Under the pieces are notes generated by a model. It was not told where the DNA came from, did not search any database, and saw only the letters and a list, made by a program, of their open reading frames with translations. A program made the translations under genes and the position numbers. This document shows, in pieces, positions 48,799 through 54,948 of a DNA stretch of 64,000 nt (position 1 is the stretch's first letter; each line of letters starts with the position of its first letter). Origin of the DNA: Burkholderia multivorans ATCC BAA-247 (GTDB lineage Bacteria; Pseudomonadota; Gammaproteobacteria; Burkholderiales; Burkholderiaceae). Location of the stretch: positions 310,001-374,000 of the forward strand of contig NZ_CP009830.1 of NCBI RefSeq assembly GCF_000959525.1. The letters are read 5' to 3'.

Positions 48799-50118
48799 TC
48801 AATGCCGGCGCTGCCGGCGGTGATACCAGTTCATCAACGGCGTCGCCGAGATGCCGTGCGCGACCACCGATGCAGAGACGACCGCGAGCACCGGCGCCGA
48901 AAGCGGGCGCACGGTATCGGTCGGCCCGTGCTCGAGCGCGAACAGCAGGTAGTAGAACGAGCCGATGCCGCGGATGCCGAACCAGGCCATCAGCCGCCGC
49001 TGCGCGATCGTCGCGCGCGAGCCGGCCAGCGTGAGCCGCACCGCGAGCGGCCGCACGACGACGAACAGCAGCGCGGCCAGCGCGAGCGCGCGCCACGTGA
49101 TCAGCGGACCCGGCAGCGTCGCGAGCACGCTGCCGACCATCGTCATCACGACCGCTTCGGCGATGCGTTCGAGTTCGATCGTGAAGCCGAGCACCGATTC
49201 GGCCATGAACGCATGGGCCTTGTCCGGATCCTTTTCGGTTGCAACGACGTCGGCCGAGTCGACCTGGCCGATCACTTCGCGCGGATCGCGGTCGCCGCTC
49301 GCGCGATGCTCGACGCGGCGCATCGCGACGCCGGCCGCGAACGTCGCGATGAAGCCGAACGCATGCGCGACTTCCGCGGCGCCGTACGACAGCACGATCA
49401 GCGCGAGCGCGAAGAAGCCTTCGAAGCCGAGCGCCTGCGCGTAGCGCATGCGCAGCCAGCCGATCGTCTTCGTCGTGATCCAGCCGAGCCCGCCGCCGAT
49501 CGCCGCTGCGCCGACGATGCCCCAGGCGGTCGCGAGCGCGAACGACAGCGACAGCGGCGCCCTGCCGTGCGTCGCCTCCGGCGCACCGCAGAGCGCGAGC
49601 GCGGCGAGCGCGAACGGCAGCGCGATCCCGTCGTTCATCCCGCCTTCGCCGGAGAGCGCGAAGCGCACGAGGTCGCGATCGCCGGGGTCGTGCACCTGCA
49701 CGTCGTGCGCGAGCACGGGATCGGTCGGCGCAAGAATCGCCGCAAGCAGCAGCGCGGGCGCCCAGCCGATGCCGAGCGCGAACACCGCGCAGGCGGCGAG
49801 CAGCGGCACGGTGACGATCATCGCGAGCAGCCCGAGCCGGCACGGCACGAGCCACAGCGGGTCGGACAGCGGCACGCGCAGCCGCAGCCCGATCGCGAAC
49901 AGCGACACGAGCAGCCCGATCTCGACGATCATCCGCAGCAGCGGCGCGTCGCGCTCGATGTCGACGTGCAGCAGTCCGGCGCCCGCCGGGCCCAATGCGA
50001 TGCCGAGCACGAGATAGATCATCGCGGTGCTGCACGGCAGATGACGCAGCGCCGACGTCGCGATGCCCATGCCCATCAGCACCGCGCCGGTGATCAGATA
50101 CCACAGCGTTTCATGCAT
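48799..50118 (-). CDS. CPA1-family cation/proton antiporter
   Basis: 439 aa, about 12 membrane helices. The core ion motif appears as LAPTDPVLAHDVQV (the TDP motif) and SGEGGMNDGIALPFALA (ND motif), as in Na+/H+ or K+/H+ antiporters of the NhaP/NhaK type. A soluble loop (about 285-315; VIGQVDSADVVATEKDPDKAH) interrupts the membrane core, unusual in length. C-terminus is short and basic (HRRQRRH). Start ATG 50118 is 40 bp after the DUF3175 gene, so the two form one operon. It would adjust ion or pH balance under stress. Confidence 0.87.
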   Translation of the reverse strand: MHETLWYLITGAVLMGMGIATSALRHLPCSTAMIYLVLGIALGPAGAGLLHVDIERDAPLLRMIVEIGLLVSLFAIGLRLRVPLSDPLWLVPCRLGLLAMIVTVPLLAACAVFALGIGWAPALLLAAILAPTDPVLAHDVQVHDPGDRDLVRFALSGEGGMNDGIALPFALAALALCGAPEATHGRAPLSLSFALATAWGIVGAAAIGGGLGWITTKTIGWLRMRYAQALGFEGFFALALIVLSYGAAEVAHAFGFIATFAAGVAMRRVEHRASGDRDPREVIGQVDSADVVATEKDPDKAHAFMAESVLGFTIELERIAEAVVMTMVGSVLATLPGPLITWRALALAALLFVVVRPLAVRLTLAGSRATIAQRRLMAWFGIRGIGSFYYLLFALEHGPTDTVRPLSAPVLAVVSASVVAHGISATPLMNWYHRRQRRH

Positions 50119-50157
50119 GCGTGCAGTCCGGAAACGGGAGGCAGGCGCACGCGTGCG

Positions 50158-50514
50158 TCACGGCTTGCGGCCGAACGCTTCGCGCAGCTTGCGCTTCGCG
50201 CGCTCGAGCGTCGTGCGGCGCGTTTTCGGCAGGTTGCGGCCCGCGCGGTTCACGTAGAAGTTCAGCATCGACATCGCCGACTGGAACGGCGTCGCCTTGC
50301 GGCGGCGGCTGCGTTCGGCCGAGCGTTTCAGCGACGCGGCGATCTCGCCCGGATCGTCGGACTTGAAGATCTCGGGTTCGAGGTCGAGCGCGTCGCTGTC
50401 GCGCGTGACGTCGGCCGACCAGCGTGTCGCGTGGCCGCGATCGGTGCTGCGCGCGCGGCCCGCGCGCCGCGTCAGGCGTTTGCCGCGCGCGTGCGGCGGG
50501 GAGGAAGAAGGCAT
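50158..50514 (-). CDS. DUF3175 protein
   Basis: 118 aa, basic. The conserved part SADVTRDSDALDLEPEIFKSDDPGEIAASLKRSAERSRRRKATPFQSAMSMLNFYVNRAGRNL matches DUF3175, a small family of unknown function. It sits upstream of the antiporter and may work with it or simply share a promoter. Start ATG 50514 has GGAG about 9 nt before it on the minus strand. A strong candidate sigma-54 promoter is at 50553-50568. N-terminus is Arg/Ser-rich and disordered. Confidence 0.82.
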   Translation of the reverse strand: MPSSSPPHARGKRLTRRAGRARSTDRGHATRWSADVTRDSDALDLEPEIFKSDDPGEIAASLKRSAERSRRRKATPFQSAMSMLNFYVNRAGRNLPKTRRTTLERAKRKLREAFGRKP

Positions 50515-50552
50515 TGCATGACGCTCCGTCGTTGGCGTATGCGACGACGGCC

Positions 50553-50568
50553 CGCAATTCGCGTGCCG
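50553..50568 (-). promoter_or_regulatory. Candidate sigma-54 promoter for the DUF3175/antiporter operon
   Basis: Minus strand reads CGGCACGCGAATTGCG, near-perfect; -12 C is 40 bp from ATG 50514. It lies 39 bp from the divergent site at 50608. Confidence 0.66.
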
Positions 50569-50607
50569 GCCGAGGCCGGTGCACGACGCGCGCATTCGAG
50601 CCACTGA

Positions 50608-50623
50608 CGGCATGGGCCTTGCT
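50608..50623 (+). promoter_or_regulatory. Candidate sigma-54 promoter for the 50669 gene
   Basis: Reads CGGCATGGGCCTTGCT, with complete TTGCT; -12 C is 47 bp from ATG 50669. Confidence 0.65.
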
Positions 50624-50668
50624 GAAGAAACGGGGCAGATACTTCATTTCCGTTACGGAGAATCCGTC

Positions 50669-51052
50669 ATGACGTCAGCCTTATCCACAACGAAATCCCC
50701 GGCGCGCCGCGTGCTCGGCTGCGCCGCCGGTGCCATGCTCGCGGCCGCGGCCGCCGCGAGCCCGGCGCTGGCACAGAACTCGCAGCAGTCCGATCACGGC
50801 TCCGGCGCGCCGCTGTCGGCCGGCACCTCGAGCAGTTACACCGGCAATGGCGATACGGCCGCGCCGCCGCCGCCGAACATGCAGCAGTCGGACGGCGGAC
50901 GCGGCGCGATGTCCTCGCACAGCGGCGCGAGCGGCCACGCGAAGCCCGGCGCGAAGGGCGCGGGCGCCGGCAACGGCCGCTCGCCGGGCGCGACCGGTTC
51001 GGGCGGCGGCGGTGCCGGCGGGCAGGGCAGCGCCGATTCCAGCGGCTACTGA
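50669..51052 (+). CDS. Secreted Gly/Ser-rich hypothetical protein
   Basis: 127 aa. Signal peptide (about 1-35: RRVLGCAAGAMLAAAAAASPALA then QNSQQ). The mature chain is Gly, Ser, Ala and Asn-rich and disordered (GSGAPLSAGTSSSYTGNGDT; GAGAGNGRSPGATGSGGGGAGGQ), with no domain. Likely periplasmic or outer-surface. ATG 50669 has ACGGAGA about 7 nt upstream. It shares a divergent sigma-54 region with the DUF3175 gene. The 51139 gene follows 86 bp later, probably co-transcribed. Confidence 0.74.
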   Translation: MTSALSTTKSPARRVLGCAAGAMLAAAAAASPALAQNSQQSDHGSGAPLSAGTSSSYTGNGDTAAPPPPNMQQSDGGRGAMSSHSGASGHAKPGAKGAGAGNGRSPGATGSGGGGAGGQGSADSSGY

Positions 51053-51138
51053 CGATGTCGCGCCGGCTCGCGGCCGGCGCGGCGCGATGGCCGACGCCCG
51101 CCGCCGCGGCGGGCGCGGCGACCACGCAGGAGGACATC

Positions 51139-51501
51139 ATGCAATCGAACCCCCGAATCGGAATCGAGCCGTACGACATCGACGAAGACCCGGACGCGGA
51201 CGACCTCAACACGACAGTGCACCTCGACGTGGCGACCGGCAGGATTACGTTTCATGCGGCTTGGGCGATCGCGCCCGATGCGCCGCCCGACGCCGTGCGC
51301 CACTCGGTCGTGCTCGCGCTCGACTGCGACACGATGGAGCGCTATGCGGACCTCGACGACGGCGCGCGCATGCGCGTGCACGCGATGCTGCACGACTCGG
51401 TGCAGGCCATGCTCGAACGGCTGCCCGACCTCGACGAGGACCAGACGCTGACGGTCGAGCTGACCGACGCGATGCTCGACGTCGCGACGCGTCTGCAGTG
51501 A
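51139..51501 (+). CDS. DUF3022-like protein, paralogue of the 44376 gene
   Basis: 120 aa, acidic and soluble. GRITFHAAWAIAPDAPPDAVRHSVVLALDCDTMERYADLDDGARMRVHAMLHDSVQAML parallels the 44376 protein over about 70 residues. Function unknown; two copies in one regulon suggest a related stress role. CAGGAGG precedes ATG 51139. After it comes a 320-bp gene-free region with regulatory elements. Confidence 0.7.
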   Translation: MQSNPRIGIEPYDIDEDPDADDLNTTVHLDVATGRITFHAAWAIAPDAPPDAVRHSVVLALDCDTMERYADLDDGARMRVHAMLHDSVQAMLERLPDLDEDQTLTVELTDAMLDVATRLQ

Positions 51502-51611
51502 CCGGCAGGGTGTCCGCCGGGTGTCCGCGGCCGCGAAACTGTCTCGATGCTGCGACACATTGCGACGGCGCGTGTCGCACGCGAGAGCCCGCACACGGGC
51601 GCAACCTGCCT

Positions 51612-51636
51612 GTTACATGCCGTTGAAATCTTTGCA
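51612..51636 (+). promoter_or_regulatory. Candidate sigma-54 activator (enhancer) site
   Basis: GTTACA (51612-51617), then six bases, then the near-palindrome TGAAATCTTTGCA (51624-51636). The same GTTACA-6-TGAAA arrangement recurs at 52772. Its centre is about 127 bp upstream of the -24 element at 51757. Confidence 0.55.
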
Positions 51637-51755
51637 GTGAACGATGGAAGCCGCCGCGCGCGCCGCGCCGGCAGGGTCGGAGAGCGGCTTGCGCGTCGTT
51701 CGCGAAGCCCGAGCCCAGGCCGATGCGCGCGTTGTGTGGGGTAGCGCACCGGGCG

Positions 51756-51771
51756 TGGCACGTCGATTGCT
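51756..51771 (+). promoter_or_regulatory. Consensus sigma-54 promoter for the DJ-1/PfpI operon
   Basis: Reads TGGCACGTCGATTGCT, identical to the consensus TGGCACG-N4-TTGCT. The -12 C is 52 bp from ATG 51822. It is the best match in the window. Confidence 0.8.
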
Positions 51772-51821
51772 GCTGTCGGGTGACGGCACGATCGGTGCCG
51801 CAACCAGCATGGAGGTTTTTC

Positions 51822-52391
51822 ATGAGCGGCAAACTCGCCAATTGCAAGGTCGCGATCCTCGCCGTGGACGGCTTCGAGGAGGCCGAGCTCGTCGAACCGC
51901 AGCGTGCGCTCAGTGCCGAGGGTGCGCAGGTCGACGTGATTTCGCAGCAACCGGGCGAGATCCAGGGTTTCCGGCACGTCGACAAGGGCGCACGCGTCAA
52001 GGTGAACCATACGTTCGACGATGCGAAGCAGGGCGACTACGATGCGATCGTTCTGCCGGGCGGTGTCGTGAACGGCGACGCGATGCGGATGATTCCCGCC
52101 GCGCGCGAGTTCGTGACGGCCGCGATCGGCGCCGACAAGCCGGTCGCCGTGATCTGTCACGGCGGCTGGCTGCTCGTGTCGGCCGGGCTCGTCGACGGCC
52201 GCACGATGACCAGCTGGCCGAGCCTGCAGGACGACATCCGCAACGCCGGCGGCAAGTGGGTCGACGAGCGCGTCGTGCGCGACGGCAATCTCATCACGAG
52301 CCGCAAGCCCGACGATCTCGACGCGTTCAACGGCGCGCTGATCGAATGCCTCGCGGCCGACCGCGCGCATGCGCCGCGGGAGCGCCCATGA
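51822..52391 (+). CDS. DJ-1/PfpI family protein (YhbO/PfpI-type)
   Basis: 189 aa, soluble. The family opening KVAILAVDGFEEAELVEPQRAL holds the conserved Glu near the start. The nucleophile elbow is AVICHGGWLLVSAG (Cys with following His). DYDAIVLPGGVVNGD matches PfpI/YhbO. These proteins degrade or deglycate stress-damaged molecules and act as methylglyoxal detoxifiers or chaperones. GGAGG at 51811-51815 precedes ATG 51822. It overlaps the DUF1488 gene by 4 bp. Confidence 0.9.
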   Translation: MSGKLANCKVAILAVDGFEEAELVEPQRALSAEGAQVDVISQQPGEIQGFRHVDKGARVKVNHTFDDAKQGDYDAIVLPGGVVNGDAMRMIPAAREFVTAAIGADKPVAVICHGGWLLVSAGLVDGRTMTSWPSLQDDIRNAGGKWVDERVVRDGNLITSRKPDDLDAFNGALIECLAADRAHAPRERP

Positions 52392-52720
52392 GCACACGCG
52401 CGACGATTGCGGGCGATCCGCCACCCGTGTTCGACGGCGCGACGCTGCAGCTGCAGTTCGTCGTCGAGATCGACGGCGTACCGGCGGAGTGCGCGATCAC
52501 GGCCGAAGCGCTCGAGGATCACTTCGGTGCGCGCTCGGCGCTCGAGGCCGACTTGCGCGAGGCGTTCGAACGGGGCCGCCAGCGCATCGCCGAGGCCTGC
52601 GCGGACGTGGTCGCCGACGGCCACGGCGGCGCGGTGCTGCATAGCGGCTATTTCCGCGTGCAGCGGCGCGCGGCCGCGGCGCTCGCGCGTCAGGCGACGT
52701 CGCACGCGCCACGGTCCTGA
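52388..52720 (+). CDS. DUF1488 protein
   Basis: 110 aa. VFDGATLQLQFVVEIDGVPAECAITAEALEDHFGA and LREAFERGRQRIAEACADV match DUF1488, whose members are about 85-100 aa and of unknown function. Coupled to the DJ-1/PfpI gene by ATGA. Soluble, slightly acidic, with no catalytic motif seen. Confidence 0.83.
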   Translation: MSTRATIAGDPPPVFDGATLQLQFVVEIDGVPAECAITAEALEDHFGARSALEADLREAFERGRQRIAEACADVVADGHGGAVLHSGYFRVQRRAAAALARQATSHAPRS

Positions 52721-52771
52721 CCCCGTGCACGGCGCGCTGCTCGCGCGCCGTGTATCGGCGTTGGCCCGGCC

Positions 52772-52796
52772 GTTACACGACATTGAAAACTTTTCA
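52772..52796 (+). promoter_or_regulatory. Candidate sigma-54 activator (enhancer) site
   Basis: GTTACA (52772-52777), six bases, then TGAAAACTTTTCA (52784-52796), a near-perfect palindrome. Centred about 82 bp upstream of the -24 element at 52872. Layout is the same as at 51612. Confidence 0.55.
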
Positions 52797-52870
52797 CCGG
52801 CTGCGCGCGGGACGCGGATTCGACCCCGCCCTGCGCCCGACCGGGCCGATGCAGTGTGCGCGGCTCGCAT

Positions 52871-52886
52871 TGGCATGCTTCGTGCA
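52871..52886 (+). promoter_or_regulatory. Candidate sigma-54 promoter for the 52974 gene
   Basis: Reads TGGCATGCTTCGTGCA: -24 TGGCATG complete, -12 GTGCA. The -12 C is 89 bp from ATG 52974. Confidence 0.62.
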
Positions 52887-52973
52887 TGTCGTTACCGAAT
52901 CCGGCAGGTGCACTGCCGGCCGCGATTGCGGCGTCGCCGCATCGGAAAATACGCCGTCATTGGGGAGACGAGC

Positions 52974-53198
52974 ATGTTGACTGCTCACGAATTTGCCGCG
53001 CTGTTTCTGGTCCAGCGCGCACCAGAACAAATCCAGCTCGACCGCGACGACATCGTCGCGCTCGTCGAACGACAACTGGTCGTCATGCAGAGCGACGCGT
53101 CCGGCGCTCGCCGGCCCGAGCTGACGCCCGACGGACTGTCGATCCTGCGCTCCGTGCAGCGCGGCAGCGGAGGCTATACGAACGACAACAGTTTGTGA
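52974..53198 (+). CDS. Small hypothetical protein
   Basis: 74 aa, soluble. LTAHEFAALFLVQRAPEQIQLDRDDIVALVERQLVVMQ then RRPELTPDGLSILRSVQRG suggests a compact helical, winged-helix-like fold; ELTPDGLSIL resembles the end of small DNA-binding wings. That is only a visual impression and no family is named. GGGGAG at 52961-52966 precedes ATG 52974. It is a single-gene unit with its own enhancer-like element and promoter, ending at a strong hairpin. Confidence 0.7.
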   Translation: MLTAHEFAALFLVQRAPEQIQLDRDDIVALVERQLVVMQSDASGARRPELTPDGLSILRSVQRGSGGYTNDNSL

Positions 53199-53211
53199 CG
53201 AACGGTCCGAT

Positions 53212-53250
53212 CGCATGCGGCGCGCTGCCCTGGGGAGCGCGCCGCATGCG
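53212..53250. terminator. Long perfect hairpin between convergent genes
   Basis: 15-bp perfect arms (53212-53226 and 53236-53250) with a 9-nt loop, very GC-rich. It lies between the ends of the 52974 gene and the PSD-like gene. Without a T-run, it probably works as a bidirectional or Rho-assisted end. Confidence 0.65.
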
Positions 53251-53253
53251 CAT

Positions 53254-54495
53254 TCAGCGCGCGAGCGCGACCGCGGCATTGACCTGCACGGGCGGCGCAT
53301 CGTCGCTTGGCGCATGCAGGAAGCGGTCGATCACGCCGGGCTCGAACAGCAGGCAGTACGTCGAGCCGCCGAACTGGAAATAACCGATCTCGTCGCCTTT
53401 TTCGACGCGCTGCCCCGGCACGACCTCGATCACGCACGACGACACATCGCCCATCCCGACGAAGACCGCGGCCACCGTGCCCAGGCCCGGATCGTCGCTG
53501 GCGATCGCGACGATCGCGCGCGTGGCGACGGCCGTCATGTAGCCCTGCGAATCGTTGAGCCCGGACGGGTCTTCGCCTTCGACGTCGGCGATCGAGTAAT
53601 AGGTGCCGTCGATGCGGTACGCGTGCGTGACGGTGCCGCGGATCGGCGCATGCCAGCGGTGGTAGTTGTACGCGGCCAGATAGGCCTGGTAGAGATCGCC
53701 GCCGACGAAGTGCTCGGCGAGCGGCAGCCGTGCGGGCGTGAAGATGTCGCGCAGCGAATAGGGTTGCCCCTTGATCCAGAACCGGTCGCGCAGCTGCAGG
53801 TTCGTGGCCGTGTGATAGGGCGCGGCTTCGCACGCGCTGACGATCACGTGCGAATCGTCGGGCGAGGCCACCGGCCGTGCGCCCGCGCGAAAGCGCCGCG
53901 TGAAGAAGTCGTTCCACGAGTCGAAGCCCCAGTGCGGCTGATCCTCGCGGTACTGGAACTGCGACAGGCCGATCCGTTTGCGCGCTTCTTCGCTTAGCCA
54001 GCCGTCCGGCGCCGTCGTCACGAGGTGGTCGCGCGAGTGCGGGCCGCCGAGAAAATCGCACCAGACGTTCAGCACACGCTTCAGATGCGCGTTGACGGTC
54101 GCGTCACGGAATACCGCGCGGCCCGACGGCATGCACATCGGCCAGTCGAGGAACGCGTTCAGCGGACACACGATCAGGCTCGATTCGCTGAAGGGCGGCG
54201 TGTACGTCATCAGATAGTCGATCACCGTCATCAGCTCGCCGATCGACCGGTAGCCGAGGTCGCGGCCCGTCGCGAGCGCCTCGTCGATCGCGCGCGACAG
54301 CCCCATGTGCAGCACCGCGTGATCGTCGAACAGTCGCGCGAGCTCCTGCACGGCCGGCGTGCGCAGCCGTTCGCCGGCCCGTGCGCGCGCGTCCGCGGCA
54401 ATGCGCGTGCGGAACGCGGCCATGTGCTTTTCCTCGCCGGCCAACCATCCGCCGAGTCGGCGGCGGCCTGCTTGCGTGTCGTTGTCGTTCGGCAT
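53254..54495 (-). CDS. Phosphatidylserine decarboxylase family protein with N-terminal associated domain
   Basis: 413 aa. The N-terminal half (about 30-200) matches the PSD-associated domain (HMAAFRTRIAADARAR, FSESSLIVCPLNAFLDWPMC). The C-terminal half is the decarboxylase: FFTRRFRAGARPV, YNYHRWHAPIRGTVTHAYRIDG with the catalytic His, and GGST with the self-cleavage Ser near 378, which would produce the pyruvoyl group. No membrane segment or signal is seen. It may act on phosphatidylserine or another amino acid-like substrate. Start ATG 54495 has GGAGG upstream on the minus strand. Confidence 0.87.
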   Translation of the reverse strand: MPNDNDTQAGRRRLGGWLAGEEKHMAAFRTRIAADARARAGERLRTPAVQELARLFDDHAVLHMGLSRAIDEALATGRDLGYRSIGELMTVIDYLMTYTPPFSESSLIVCPLNAFLDWPMCMPSGRAVFRDATVNAHLKRVLNVWCDFLGGPHSRDHLVTTAPDGWLSEEARKRIGLSQFQYREDQPHWGFDSWNDFFTRRFRAGARPVASPDDSHVIVSACEAAPYHTATNLQLRDRFWIKGQPYSLRDIFTPARLPLAEHFVGGDLYQAYLAAYNYHRWHAPIRGTVTHAYRIDGTYYSIADVEGEDPSGLNDSQGYMTAVATRAIVAIASDDPGLGTVAAVFVGMGDVSSCVIEVVPGQRVEKGDEIGYFQFGGSTYCLLFEPGVIDRFLHAPSDDAPPVQVNAAVALAR

Positions 54496-54531
54496 GTCAC
54501 CTCCGGGAGCGAGTCTCGATCGCGCTGGTGT

Positions 54532-54547
54532 AGCAATCGGCCTGCCT
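54532..54547 (-). promoter_or_regulatory. Candidate sigma-54 promoter for the PSD-like gene
   Basis: Minus strand reads AGGCAGGCCGATTGCT: -12 complete, two deviations in -24. The -12 C is 38 bp from ATG 54495. Only 5 bp separate it from the divergent site at 54553. Confidence 0.48.
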
Positions 54548-54552
54548 GTGCA

Positions 54553-54568
54553 CGGCACCGAAATTGCG
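54553..54568 (+). promoter_or_regulatory. Candidate sigma-54 promoter for the 54608 gene
   Basis: Reads CGGCACCGAAATTGCG, TTGC complete; -12 C is 41 bp from ATG 54608. Confidence 0.58.
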
Positions 54569-54607
54569 GCATCGCTGCGATCGACACCCACGAACCGGGA
54601 GGCAATG

Positions 54608-54850
54608 ATGAAGGCGATGTCGAATACGCAGCAGACGAACGAGCAGGCAGCCGGCGAGACGCGCCGCGACGGCGCGCGCACGGTCGCGCCGACGCGCCCG
54701 CGGCTGCGCGCGCATGCGTCGCGCGCCAAGCGGCGGCCGCAGGACGGCGTCGCGCACGGCACGCTGACGGCCGGCCACGACGCGCGCGGCGCCAGCGATG
54801 CGCATTGGGAGGAGGACGGCGCGCCGTTGCCGCCCGAAGAGTGGTCGTGA
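54608..54850 (+). CDS. Small basic hypothetical protein
   Basis: 80 aa, hydrophilic, Arg/Ala/Thr-rich in the middle (TRPRLRAHASRAKRRPQDG) and acidic at the end (HWEEDGAPLPPEEWS). No domain recognised. ATG 54608 lies 5 nt after GGGAGG and is preferred to ATG 54605 (2 nt) or 54617. A single-gene unit divergent from the PSD-like gene. It is the last plus-strand gene before the trehalose operon. Confidence 0.62.
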   Translation: MKAMSNTQQTNEQAAGETRRDGARTVAPTRPRLRAHASRAKRRPQDGVAHGTLTAGHDARGASDAHWEEDGAPLPPEEWS

Positions 54851-54948
54851 GCGCCGATCGTCGACACCGCGCGTGACGCAGCCGCGCGGTCGCGCTGCCG
54901 CCATCGTGCCGGCGCTTCTGTAAAAAACGACCGCTGCCGCGCGCCGCG

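Larger units (their letters stand above)
51502..51821 (+). other. 320-bp regulatory region upstream of the DJ-1/PfpI gene
   Basis: No gene seen. It contains an inverted repeat TGCGACAC (51551-51558) / GTGTCGCA (51572-51579), the enhancer-like element at 51612-51636, a perfect sigma-54 promoter at 51756-51771 and the GGAGG ribosome site at 51811-51815. Confidence 0.7.
52721..52973 (+). other. 253-bp regulatory region upstream of the 52974 gene
   Basis: Holds an enhancer-like element (52772-52796) and a sigma-54 promoter (52871-52886). No gene is supported; a frame from 52407 passes through but has no start signal before 52974. Confidence 0.6.
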
